A stretch of DNA of 64,000 bases from Marinimicrobium sp. C6131 (GTDB taxonomy: Bacteria > Pseudomonadota > Gammaproteobacteria > Pseudomonadales > Cellvibrionaceae), in assembly GCF_026153455.1 (NCBI RefSeq), contig NZ_CP110629.1:3162001-3226000 (forward strand). Direction: 5' to 3'. Every line of letters begins with the position of its first letter. Positions within the stretch are counted from its first letter, which is position 1. Below, piece by piece: positions 36,899 to 45,677 of the stretch. Position numbers and translations under genes: made by a program. Under the pieces are notes generated by a model. The model saw only the letters and a list, made by a program, of their open reading frames with translations, was not told where the DNA came from and searched no databases.

Positions 36899-38113
36899 AT
36901 GGCTGTATTGCGTTTCCTTCCGGCGGCTCTGCGCGCGCCGCTCACACTAGCGTTGTCAATGTTGTTTCCTCCCGCCGTGGTGGCGGCGGATGACGATCTG
37001 GCGCACCGTCCTGTGGATTTCGTGCAGGCCACTGAACAGTATGTGGTGGAAGAGGTCATGCCCCATATCCCGGGGGCAGCGCTGGCCATCATCGCTGATG
37101 GGCAGATCGAGCTGCTGCGTGGCTACGGCGTGCGCGAGGTCGGCGGGAATGAGCCCATAAATCGGGACACGCTCTTTCGCCTGGCGTCAGTATCCAAAAC
37201 CATCGCCGGTACGGCCGCCGGAGTGGCCGTGAATGATCGGGCCCTGCAATGGCAGACACCGGTCAGTCAATTCGTCCCGCTGGACGTCAAAAACCCGGAC
37301 TACCGGGATAAAATCACCCTGCAAAGCCTCCTGTCCCATACCACCGGCCTGATGCCTCAGGCATACACCAACCTGATCGAAGCCAATGTGCCCTACCAGA
37401 AGGTGATCGGGCGGCTTGATGAGGTGGCCTTCATCTGTCCCCCCTCGACCTGCTACAGCTACCAGAACGTGGCCTTCAGCCTGGTGGGAGACCTGCTGAT
37501 GGCGGCGACCGGCGAGCGCTACGAAGACTTCACCCGCAGACGCCTGTTTCAGCCTCTGGGCATGAAAACCGCTTCTTTTGGTTGGCAAGCCTTTACCGAC
37601 AATCCCAACCGGGCAACCCCCCACATCAAACGGCGCGGCCGCTGGACGCCCGTCGAGCCGGATCGGAACTACTACAACGTCGCGCCAGCGGCCGGCGCCA
37701 ATGCCAGCATCGCCGATATGGCCCTGTGGGTCCGCGCCCAGCTGGGACAGCGTCCCGATGTGCTGCCCCACGAGGTACTCGATCAGTTGCACAGCCCACG
37801 GGTTGCCACCAGTTACCGCCAGGCGCATTATCGGGCCCATCCGGAGCTTCGCAACATTCACTACGGCCTGGGCTGGCGGGTGTTCGATTTCGGCGAGCAC
37901 CGCCAGTTCGTCCACCACGGCGGCTGGGTCCAGGGCACCCGAACCGAAGTGCTGTTCAACCGGGAACTGCAGCTCGGGCTGGTATTTCTGTCCAACTCGG
38001 AGAACCGTTACGCCCGGGAAGTCGTATACCGCTTTCTCGAGCTGTTCACCGACTACTATCGCCAGGTGGAAGCCCCAATTCTGCTGCAACAGGCCCGACA
38101 GGCACCGCCATGA
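36899..38113 (+). CDS. serine hydrolase of the beta-lactamase/penicillin-binding-protein fold
   Basis: The 404-residue protein has a signal peptide (AVLRFLPAALRAPLTLALSML, cut near VVAADDD). The catalytic Ser-xx-Lys is in RLASVSKTIAG and the Tyr-x-Asn in CYSYQNVAF; the third motif lies in the C-terminal HHGGWVQGTRTE. It is therefore a class C beta-lactamase-like esterase or peptidase (AmpH/EstB group), not necessarily a resistance enzyme. The ATG at 36899 starts the signal peptide; a longer frame from 36722 is not credible. The stop overlaps the next gene (ATGA). Confidence 0.9.
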   Translation: MAVLRFLPAALRAPLTLALSMLFPPAVVAADDDLAHRPVDFVQATEQYVVEEVMPHIPGAALAIIADGQIELLRGYGVREVGGNEPINRDTLFRLASVSKTIAGTAAGVAVNDRALQWQTPVSQFVPLDVKNPDYRDKITLQSLLSHTTGLMPQAYTNLIEANVPYQKVIGRLDEVAFICPPSTCYSYQNVAFSLVGDLLMAATGERYEDFTRRRLFQPLGMKTASFGWQAFTDNPNRATPHIKRRGRWTPVEPDRNYYNVAPAAGANASIADMALWVRAQLGQRPDVLPHEVLDQLHSPRVATSYRQAHYRAHPELRNIHYGLGWRVFDFGEHRQFVHHGGWVQGTRTEVLFNRELQLGLVFLSNSENRYAREVVYRFLELFTDYYRQVEAPILLQQARQAPP

Positions 38114-39252
38114 CACCCGAGTTCATCGATCGCATTCACGCCGTCAGCCCGGAAGACTGGGATCGCCTGTGTCCATCGGATTTTCCCTTTACCCGCCACG
38201 CCTTTCTGGCCGCGCTGGAAGACAGCGGCAGCGTCGGAGAGGGCACCGGATGGCAGCCTCAGCACCTGCTGTTGCGCGACGACCAGGGCGAGCTCAAGGC
38301 GGCAATGCCGGTATACCGTAAAGACCATTCCTACGGCGAATACGTGTTCGATTGGGGCTGGGCCCAGGCCTACGCCGAACATGGACTGGACTATTACCCG
38401 AAACTGATCAGTGCCATACCGTTTACCCCCTGCGCGGGCCCGCGGCTACTGGCGGCCGGGCAGGAGGCCCGGTATTGGCCGGCGGCTATCGCCGCCCTGC
38501 AGCAGCAGACCCGGGCCCTGGGCGCCTCGGGTTGGCACTGCCTGTTTCCCGACGAGGCGCAGGCCGGGGCTCTGCGACCAGCCGGGTTGGCGGAGCGCAC
38601 CGGCTGCCAGTTCCACTGGATGAACCGGCACTACCAGGATTTCGAGGATTTCCTCGGCCAGCTCAGCTCCCGAAAGCGCAAAAACCTGCGCAAGGAACGT
38701 CGTCAGGTGGCCGAGCAGGGCTTTCGCTTCCACTGGAAAATCGGCGCCGATATCGGCGCCGAGGACTGGGCGCTGTTCTTTGGCCTGTATCAGTTGACCT
38801 ATCTCAAACGCAGTGGCCACGGCGGCTACCTCACCGCGGCGTTTTTCCGTCAACTGGGCGAGCAATTGCCCGAGCAGACCCTGATGGTACAGGCCCGACT
38901 GGGGGACGACACGATTGCTGCGGCCCTGTTCCTGTTTGACCGTACCACGCTGTATGGTCGCTACTGGGGCTGCCGGGCGGAGTTTGAATTTCTGCACTTT
39001 GAAACCTGTTACTACCAGGGGCTGGACTTCGTTCTGGCCCGGGGCTTGGAGCGCTTTGATGGCGGCGCCCAGGGGGAACACAAACTTGCCCGAGGGTTTG
39101 AACCCCGCCTGACCTCGTCCTTTCATCAACTGATCGAGCCGGCGTTTCAGGAGGCGGTTCAGCACTTTGTGGCACGCGAGCGGGAGGAGGTGCTTGGCTA
39201 TCGCGATGCCGCCCGATCCCATCTCCCGTACCGGCAGCCGGACCGGCAATGA
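38110..39252 (+). CDS. GNAT-like N-acyltransferase (DUF482/PF04339 type)
   Basis: The 380-residue product has features of the GNAT-fold DUF482 family: DWDRLCPSDFPFTRHAFLAALEDSG at the start, YVFDWGWAQAYAEHGLDYYPKL, PFTPCAGPRLL, KNLRKERRQV, LYGRYWGCR, and EHKLARGFEPRLTSSFH near the end. Family members may act on amino groups; no substrate is established. It overlaps the serine hydrolase by four bases and is followed by a CPBP protein, so the three may be one unit. Confidence 0.9.
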   Translation: MTPEFIDRIHAVSPEDWDRLCPSDFPFTRHAFLAALEDSGSVGEGTGWQPQHLLLRDDQGELKAAMPVYRKDHSYGEYVFDWGWAQAYAEHGLDYYPKLISAIPFTPCAGPRLLAAGQEARYWPAAIAALQQQTRALGASGWHCLFPDEAQAGALRPAGLAERTGCQFHWMNRHYQDFEDFLGQLSSRKRKNLRKERRQVAEQGFRFHWKIGADIGAEDWALFFGLYQLTYLKRSGHGGYLTAAFFRQLGEQLPEQTLMVQARLGDDTIAAALFLFDRTTLYGRYWGCRAEFEFLHFETCYYQGLDFVLARGLERFDGGAQGEHKLARGFEPRLTSSFHQLIEPAFQEAVQHFVAREREEVLGYRDAARSHLPYRQPDRQ

Positions 39253-39318
39253 CATTCGCAACCGGCGCGTAAATCAGGTTAAATAGCGCCTCTTTGCCAC
39301 GGATTCGTCGAGCCCCCC

Positions 39319-40179
39319 ATGCCTCAACCGTCTCTCACAAGGTCCCGACCGTTTCTGCATCCCGGCCGTGTTCTGGACTGCCTGGACGAGATCGATCAGA
39401 GCCCCGATTCCTATCAGCTGAGCCGCCCCCGGGCCCTGCGCCGGGTATTCATGACGCTCGCAAGCGTCAGTGTCTGTCTACTGATTCTGCATTACGCGAA
39501 AAACTCCTACCTGATGTACGAGCTGCTCGGCTGGCTGGCGCAGTTGCGATCCCTACCAACCGACCACTACACGGACGGACTGCTTCAGTCCCCTTGGCGA
39601 CACCTGCTCGGGTATGCCTGGTGGACCGGGTGGCACCTGTTCTGTTTTCTCGTGATTCCGGCGCTGGTCATCCGGTATCTGTGGCGCGAGCGGGTAGTGG
39701 ATTTCGGCTGGCGCTGGGGCGAAACTCAGCGACACTGGCAGGGCTATCTGCTGCTACTCAGTCCGATCCTGGTGTTTGTGGTTCTGGTGAGTCAGGGGGA
39801 AGACTTCGTCAACCACTACCCGTTTTACCCCCATGCGGGGCGTAGCTGGCTGGATTTCCTGGCCTGGGAAGCGCTCTATATGACCCAGTTCGTGGTGCTC
39901 GAATTCTTCTTTCGGGGTTATATGCTGCGGGCGGTGCAACCGGCGCTCGGCGCCAATGCGATCTGGATCATGTGCGTGCCCTACCTGATGATCCACTTCC
40001 CCAAACTCTGGCTGGAAGCCACCGGCGCCATCCTGTTCGGCCTGTTTCTGGGCATACTGGCGCTGCGCTCACGCTCAATCTGGGGCGGTGTGCTGGTGCA
40101 TGCCGGGGTCGCACTGAGCATGGACATCGCCGCCTTGATCCAGAAAGAGCAATTGCCGACTCAATGGTGGCCGTTCTGA
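39319..40179 (+). CDS. CPBP family intramembrane metalloprotease-like protein
   Basis: The 286-residue membrane protein has about seven predicted helices. The CPBP (Abi/Rce1) motifs are visible but altered: motif 1 reads LEFFFRG, with one Glu where the classical form is EExxxR, followed by MIHFPK and a C-terminal HAGVALSMD. It may be a protease with a one-Glu active site or a non-catalytic relative. Its 3' end overlaps the convergent MHYT-GGDEF-EAL gene by 19 bp. Confidence 0.88.
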   Translation: MPQPSLTRSRPFLHPGRVLDCLDEIDQSPDSYQLSRPRALRRVFMTLASVSVCLLILHYAKNSYLMYELLGWLAQLRSLPTDHYTDGLLQSPWRHLLGYAWWTGWHLFCFLVIPALVIRYLWRERVVDFGWRWGETQRHWQGYLLLLSPILVFVVLVSQGEDFVNHYPFYPHAGRSWLDFLAWEALYMTQFVVLEFFFRGYMLRAVQPALGANAIWIMCVPYLMIHFPKLWLEATGAILFGLFLGILALRSRSIWGGVLVHAGVALSMDIAALIQKEQLPTQWWPF

Positions 40180-42653
40180 AGCAGGCGAGCACCCGGCTGG
40201 GTTGACTCGAAGCAGCGACCGGCCTGATCGGCCGACAGCGGACGCGCAAAGTAATAGCCCTGCCCCAGTTCGCACCCGAGTTCCGCGAGGGTATGTGCAA
40301 CCGCTTCACTTTCGATTCCCTCGGCAATCACCCCCAACTCCAGCGCGTGCGCCATGGAGATGATCGCCCGCACCAGATGCAGCCCGGTGCTTTCCTTGAT
40401 CTTGGCGGTAAAGCTCTGGTCGATCTTCAGAACATCCAGCGGAAACCGCTGCAGGTAGCTCAATGATGAGTAGCCGGTGCCAAAATCATCCACCATGATG
40501 CCACACCCCATGGCCAGAAGCTGGCGCATCCGGTCAACGATCTGTGGGTTGTCGTCCACCAGAATACCTTCGGTCAGCTCGAGTTTGAGTTGACCGGGCT
40601 TGACGTCATGGTCCCTCATGGCGGAACGGACCGTCCCAATAAGATTCGCCTGGAAGAATTGCACACTGGACAGGTTTACACTGACGTAGAAGTCCTGCTC
40701 CACACCTTCATTCTTCTGCCAGTGACCAATCTGCCGACAGGCCTCGCGCAACACCCAGTCACCGAGCGGATTGATCAGTCCGGTTTCCTCGGCCAGTGCG
40801 ATAAACTCGCTGGGGAGTACTCGGGAGCCATCGGGTTTCCGCCAGCGAATCAGGGCTTCAAACCCGGCCAGTTCACCACCCGGCAACCGGACGATCGGTT
40901 GATACAACAGCTCGAACGCCTCGTCCTTCAGTGCCTGGCGCAGATCCCGCTCAAGCACCAGACGACTCTGGGCGCTCCGGTGCATGACCGCATCAAACAC
41001 ACAACTGCGGGTCTGGCCCTGCTGTTTGGCCCGCTCTTTGGCGAGAGTCGCATCCCGATAGAGCGCTTCGGCGTCGCGATAGCGGGGATGGAACAGGGCG
41101 ATACCCACACTCAGAGAGAGAAAGAACTCCTGCTCCCCCAACCGAAACGGCTGCTCGAACGCCTGGTGCAACCGTTCCGCATCCCGCTCGATCAACTGGA
41201 CCTGGGGCGCGCCCTCGAACAATACCGCAAATTCATCGCCGCCCACCCGGGAGACCAGCCCGGACCGGGGCAGGGCCGACTTGATCCGCCGGGCGATGAC
41301 CTTGAGCAACTGGTCGCCCTTGCTCATACCAAAGTTGTCATTGATCAGTTTGAACCGGTTGACGTCCACAAACATCACGGCGAAGGGCGGTGTCGGTGGA
41401 GCTGGCTGAGGTCGATTCGCCCATTCATTGATCAGTGCGCTCAAGCGGTTCATGAAAAATTTGCGGTTGGGAAGGTCGGTCAACGGGTCGTTGAATGCCA
41501 GGTAGCGAAGTTCCTGCTCCATCTGTTTCCGTTCGGTAATATCGAAGGCGCTGCCCAAATAGCCACCGGCGTCTCCCTGCAGGCGCCCCAGTGTCACATA
41601 CAGCCATCGATGATGTCCCTGCTTGGTGGTGACAAAGGTCTCCCGATACAGATGTTCCTCCACAGAGCGATGGCTGAACTCGGCTTCAGGATCAAAACCA
41701 AACAGGTCGGAGACCGGCATTTGGTACAGCTCGCCCTCGCTGTAACCGGTAATGACGCTCATCGCCGGATTGATGTAGTCAAATGACTGGTCACAGGTGA
41801 AAATTCCGCTTTCACTGGTTTCCGCCAATAGCTCAAAACGCTTTTCACTACTGCTCAGAGACGCGCTGATCAGACTGAAACGGCGATCGAGCAGCACCGC
41901 CAGAAACAACAGCGCAATGATGATGGTTACCGCCACCGACACCAGAATGCTCAGCACCTGATAGTCCATGGCCAAGCCGGTGACAGGGCTCTGTTGACTG
42001 GGCAGGAACACGGTGGCGGCCATGGCCACGTAGTGCATGGCGGAGACCGCCATGCCCAGCACCGCCGCACCGATCAGATAGGCCCAGATCCGACGAAAGC
42101 GCCGCAGAAGCCACAGGTTACTGGCCAGCCCCAACCAGGCGAACCCTACCGCCACAACCAGAGAGAGCACAAACAGACCCGGCCGGTAATACATGCTGAC
42201 CGACGCCATCAGTGCTTCCATGCCCACGTAGTGCATCGCTCCCACACCCAATCCCAGTGACAGGGCAGCCATCCAGAGGCGGTATTGTCTGGGTAACGGC
42301 AGGCGGACACAAAGCAGGGTGCCAGCGGCACCCATCACAATCGGCACCATCGACAGGAAGGTGATCCCGGGCGCGTAGGTCACCGGAATGGGCAGGCGAT
42401 GCGCCAGCATGGCGGTGAAATGCATGGCCCAGACACCACAGCCCATGGCCAGCGCACCGGCCAATACCCAACCCCAGGCCGACCGGAGCGACGCGGCGGA
42501 CCGGCAACGCTCAAGGACCGGCAGCAATGTCGAGGCGGCCAAAATGGCCAGGAGTATCGCCAGAAGTACCAGCCCCAGGTGATGTTCGGCCATCAGGGGC
42601 ATACTGTCTTCTGGAAGAGGTTCAAACCGCCACATCATACTGCTACTCGTCAT
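40161..42653 (-). CDS. MHYT-PAS-GGDEF-EAL cyclic-di-GMP protein
   Basis: The 830-residue inner membrane protein begins with an MHYT sensor (three repeats, AMHFTAML, AMHYVGMEAL, AMHYVAMAAT, about residues 20-255), proposed in the family to sense gases through copper. A PAS domain (about 270-385) follows, then a GGDEF cyclase with an intact RVGGDEFAVLF (about 468), then an EAL phosphodiesterase with GFEALIRW (about 597) and DDFGTGYSSL. Both enzymatic motifs look intact, so the net activity cannot be told. A response regulator gene lies 37 bp upstream on the same strand. Confidence 0.94.
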   Translation of the reverse strand: MTSSSMMWRFEPLPEDSMPLMAEHHLGLVLLAILLAILAASTLLPVLERCRSAASLRSAWGWVLAGALAMGCGVWAMHFTAMLAHRLPIPVTYAPGITFLSMVPIVMGAAGTLLCVRLPLPRQYRLWMAALSLGLGVGAMHYVGMEALMASVSMYYRPGLFVLSLVVAVGFAWLGLASNLWLLRRFRRIWAYLIGAAVLGMAVSAMHYVAMAATVFLPSQQSPVTGLAMDYQVLSILVSVAVTIIIALLFLAVLLDRRFSLISASLSSSEKRFELLAETSESGIFTCDQSFDYINPAMSVITGYSEGELYQMPVSDLFGFDPEAEFSHRSVEEHLYRETFVTTKQGHHRWLYVTLGRLQGDAGGYLGSAFDITERKQMEQELRYLAFNDPLTDLPNRKFFMNRLSALINEWANRPQPAPPTPPFAVMFVDVNRFKLINDNFGMSKGDQLLKVIARRIKSALPRSGLVSRVGGDEFAVLFEGAPQVQLIERDAERLHQAFEQPFRLGEQEFFLSLSVGIALFHPRYRDAEALYRDATLAKERAKQQGQTRSCVFDAVMHRSAQSRLVLERDLRQALKDEAFELLYQPIVRLPGGELAGFEALIRWRKPDGSRVLPSEFIALAEETGLINPLGDWVLREACRQIGHWQKNEGVEQDFYVSVNLSSVQFFQANLIGTVRSAMRDHDVKPGQLKLELTEGILVDDNPQIVDRMRQLLAMGCGIMVDDFGTGYSSLSYLQRFPLDVLKIDQSFTAKIKESTGLHLVRAIISMAHALELGVIAEGIESEAVAHTLAELGCELGQGYYFARPLSADQAGRCFESTQPGARLLQNGHH

Positions 42654-42690
42654 TATCGTTATCGCCGTAAGGGGCGTCTCATCGCGATCC

Positions 42691-43509
42691 CTACAGTCGC
42701 TCCAGATAGCGCTTCAACGCGGATTGCTTCTCTTCGTCCTGGTCGACAAAGCGCACTGTCACCCGAACCACCTGGGTGTCCGGGTCAATCTCGGCGGCCT
42801 GGAGGCTGTGCATGTAGCCATTGAGCTGCGACGGAGCCTCGCCATCATCGGATTCGATATCCACCACCACCGCGTCGAACAGGCGGGGCAGGGCGTCGGT
42901 CCGCTGTATCAGCCCGGTCAGAGCTTCAGAAGACAACTCCCGCATCACACAGCGCACCCCCTCGCCCCGATTACCCAGTCGCAACTGGGCCCGCCCCTTG
43001 AGCTTTTTGGTCTTGGCCGAGGTCTGTCGGGGTTCCGGGCCGGACGGGCGCGACGCCCCGCCAGTCAGTACGCTGACCGAGTGAGCGGCCACCCCCTGAG
43101 CCGCGCTGTGGGCACCGCCTTTCGGCACTTTGCCCACGCGGGCCAATTGCTTGGTCACCTTGCGCATCAGCTCTTCGGGGGTAAAGGGTTTGACCAGATA
43201 ATCCGAGGCGCCGGCTTCGACCGCGGCCACCACATGGTTGCGGTCACCCCGGCTGGTGACCATGACAAAGGGCACATCACCACCTTCGGTTTGTTGGCGC
43301 AGGGTGCGCAACAACTCTTCACCGCTCATGTTGGGCATTTCCCAATCAGACAGAATCAGATCAACCGTCTGGTTTTTCATGGCCGCCAGCGCCCGATTGC
43401 CATCCACGGCCTCGAACACTTCCACTCCGGGAATGCGTTCACGCAGGTGTTTTTTTACCATGTCCCGAATAAAGCTGGCGTCATCGACCACCAGAATGCG
43501 AATTGCCAT
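42691..43509 (-). CDS. response regulator with PilZ-like C-terminal domain
   Basis: The 272-residue product has a receiver domain (RILVVDDASFIRDMV, phospho-Asp in LILSDWEMPNMSG, FVMVTSRGDR, DYLVKPFTPEEL) and a Pro/Ser/Gly linker. The C-terminal domain of about 120 residues (RAQLRLGNRGEGVRCVMRELSSEALTGLIQ) suggests PilZ, but with only part of the RxxxR and D/NxSxxG binding motifs. Cyclic-di-GMP binding is therefore uncertain. It precedes the MHYT-GGDEF-EAL gene and may feed its signal. No promoter element was assigned in the 210-bp upstream gap. Confidence 0.8.
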   Translation of the reverse strand: MAIRILVVDDASFIRDMVKKHLRERIPGVEVFEAVDGNRALAAMKNQTVDLILSDWEMPNMSGEELLRTLRQQTEGGDVPFVMVTSRGDRNHVVAAVEAGASDYLVKPFTPEELMRKVTKQLARVGKVPKGGAHSAAQGVAAHSVSVLTGGASRPSGPEPRQTSAKTKKLKGRAQLRLGNRGEGVRCVMRELSSEALTGLIQRTDALPRLFDAVVVDIESDDGEAPSQLNGYMHSLQAAEIDPDTQVVRVTVRFVDQDEEKQSALKRYLERL

Positions 43510-43721
43510 TCAGTCACTCTCTTGTTGTTCTGACTTTACTGTCCTGACGAACCGGCTCTGAAATGCCATCGAACCCGTTGCCGACCCGCACACTATAACA
43601 ATGATCGCCAAAGGAGGGGCTCAAAGGAGGGTATAGTAAAGGAAAGAGGCACGACACGTGTCGCCCAAAACATTCCCAATCGAGGCTAAGAGTAGCCGAT
43701 TATGACGCCAATGGGGAATGC

Positions 43722-44108
43722 TCAGCCGGCAGAAAAGCGGCGTACGGGCGATTGCGTGGGGGCGGTTACGTAAGCCGGCTCCGGCAGTGGCGCCTGGCTG
43801 GCCTCTACCGCGGCCCGCATCCAGAACAGCAGTTCGGAGGAATCTTCAAGGACGGCGTCGGGCAATTGGTAGAAATGACTGACGGAAGAACCGGCGCCGC
43901 GCGGCTGAAGAGCGGGCATGGCTCGGTCAAGGTAGGGTTGGCGCGAGGCGTCATCGACCCGGAAGTAGAGCCGGTCGTCCGCCATGATCGCGAACAGGTA
44001 GTGCTGATGATAGAGCCCAATACCCGCAAAAATGCGCCGGTAGGACACCGGTGCCACTTGTGACAAGTGGTGCAAGGCGCGACTGAGTGCGGGCTGGCTG
44101 ACAGACAA
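43722..44108 (-). CDS. TfoX N-terminal-domain protein
   Basis: The 128-residue product matches the TfoX/Sxy N-terminal domain: RRIFAGIGLYHQHYLFAIM, DDRLYFRVDD, and FYQLPDAVLEDSSELLFWMRAAVEAS. TfoX/Sxy proteins control natural competence in Vibrio and Haemophilus; stand-alone N-domain proteins are common and their role is unclear. The TTG start is supported by AAGGAAG at the right distance; no ATG fits upstream. Single gene between a response regulator and yaaA. Confidence 0.85.
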   Translation of the reverse strand: MSVSQPALSRALHHLSQVAPVSYRRIFAGIGLYHQHYLFAIMADDRLYFRVDDASRQPYLDRAMPALQPRGAGSSVSHFYQLPDAVLEDSSELLFWMRAAVEASQAPLPEPAYVTAPTQSPVRRFSAG

Positions 44109-44257
44109 GGATCACTTCCTTTGGTTAACAGGTGGCTTTAAGCCGCAGGTAAAACCGTTAGACGGCGCGAGTGTCCTGACTCGCAATTCAATTTTACGCG
44201 CCCTGCGGAAGGATGTAAGGGCGCGTTAAGATCTTTTTGTTGTTTCGGACGTTGTTT

Positions 44258-45031
44258 TTATGCGCTATCGCGAGTAAACACCCACTGGGCGCCCTTGGAC
44301 AGGGCATCATTATAGGCATAGCCATCGACATCGAACGCCTTCAGGTCCTCAGCGTCCTGGATACGGTTCTGAATCGCATAGGCCGCCATCAGTCCGCGAG
44401 CCTTCTTGGCGTAAAAACTGATGATCTTGTACTGGCCATTCTTCCAGTCCTTGAACACCGGTGTAACGAGCGATGCCGAGAGTTTCCCGGGCTGAACCGA
44501 TTTGAAGTACTCGTTGGAGGCGAGATTCACCACCACGGAGCTCTTCAATGTATCGAGCTGTTGGTTGATGGCCCGGGTCAGGCGCTCTCCCCAGAATTGA
44601 TACAGGTTGTCTCCGCGCGGATTCGACAGCCTGGTGCCCATTTCCAGACGGTAGGGCTGAATCAGGTCGAGCGGGCGGAGCAACCCGTAAAGTCCGGACA
44701 GAATCCGCAGATGTTTCTGGGCAAAGGTGAAATCGCCCTCCTTGAACTGTTCGGCATTCAGGCCGGTGTACACATCCCCCTTGAACGCCAGAGCCGCCTG
44801 TTTGGCATTGCCCGACGTGAACGGCGTTTGCCATTGGTGGTAACGGTCGTAGTTGAGCTGGCCGAGCTTGTCGCTGATACCCATAAGGCTGGAGATATCC
44901 TGGGGCGCCAGATCTCTGAGTACACCGATCAGCTCTTGTGATTGGTCCAGAAAGTCCGGCTGGGTCGATCTGTCGGTGACCGGTGCGGTTTCAAAATCCA
45001 GGGTTTTGGCAGGGGATATCAACATCAACAT
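44258..45031 (-). CDS. yaaA: peroxide stress protein YaaA family
   Basis: The 257-residue product starts [13 protein letters not shown] and contains [42 protein letters not shown] and YRLEMGTRL, as in YaaA (DUF328/UPF0246). In E. coli the protein limits iron-driven damage during peroxide stress. The ATG at 45031 is chosen because family members start there; a frame extension to 45046 is not needed. Confidence 0.95.
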   Translation of the reverse strand: MLMLISPAKTLDFETAPVTDRSTQPDFLDQSQELIGVLRDLAPQDISSLMGISDKLGQLNYDRYHQWQTPFTSGNAKQAALAFKGDVYTGLNAEQFKEGDFTFAQKHLRILSGLYGLLRPLDLIQPYRLEMGTRLSNPRGDNLYQFWGERLTRAINQQLDTLKSSVVVNLASNEYFKSVQPGKLSASLVTPVFKDWKNGQYKIISFYAKKARGLMAAYAIQNRIQDAEDLKAFDVDGYAYNDALSKGAQWVFTRDSA

Positions 45032-45064
45032 AACGCAAACGCTCACTGTCGGTAAGGCGGTTTA

Positions 45065-45084
45065 GTAGGGCAGGCACTCCTGCC
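45065..45084. repeat. REP-like palindrome with GTAG edge
   Basis: GTAGGGCAGG (45065-45074) is followed by CACT and CCTGCC (45079-45084). The same core, GGCAGG and CCTGCC with CTAC at the edge, recurs in the opposite orientation at 52894-52914. It lies between yaaA and the DUF4265-like gene. Confidence 0.5.
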
Positions 45085-45103
45085 GTTTTGCGGCTCCAGC
45101 TGA

Positions 45104-45589
45104 CTACTCTGGCTTTAACACATCCAGCCACCAGTTCAGGGGCGTCGAGCCATCGCTTGGGTCGTAGACATTGCCGTACATCCAGGTGCTGTCCGGGTCT
45201 TTGCCCAATACCTCGTTCATGAGTTTTTCGATGGTTTCAAACCCGCAGCTGACGTGGATGGAGATGACCAGCATACGATCATTGTGCAAGTCCAGTTCAC
45301 CGCCGAGTTTTTCCAGCGCGGGCACCAGAGCATCGGCAATCGGCGTCATATCCCCTTTGGTAAACACCCGCAGACTCAGGTTGCCGCTGCGGCGTACCAG
45401 TTCGATTTCCTGAGTCTTGGGCAGCAGGCGCACCGTGTCGCCGCTGGCGATCCCCTGAGCGAAGGCGGGGGAGCGCACCAGTTGCAGGTCACCGGACTCC
45501 AACTCACTGACCGGCAACTGTTCCACAATCGGCTGGCCGTCCGGACGGGTGCCGGCAAATAACTCGATGGTGCGCAACGCTTTCTTCAT
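45104..45589 (-). CDS. DUF4265-like protein
   Basis: The 161-residue product starts MKKALRTIELFAG and carries EQLPVSEL, SPAFAQGIASGDTVRLL and, near the end, MYGNVYDPSDGSTPLNWWLDV, which fit the DUF4265-type family. No function is known. The ATG at 45589 is preferred because a G-rich ribosome binding site precedes it; upstream in-frame starts are possible. It is divergent from the M48 protease gene. Confidence 0.78.
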   Translation of the reverse strand: MKKALRTIELFAGTRPDGQPIVEQLPVSELESGDLQLVRSPAFAQGIASGDTVRLLPKTQEIELVRRSGNLSLRVFTKGDMTPIADALVPALEKLGGELDLHNDRMLVISIHVSCGFETIEKLMNEVLGKDPDSTWMYGNVYDPSDGSTPLNWWLDVLKPE

Positions 45590-45677
45590 TCGGGTCCCCC
45601 TGCTATAAAGGACAACATTATACACACTGAGCCCATTGAACCCGATGGGCCCACGCCGTCACTGGAGGACCTCTATC

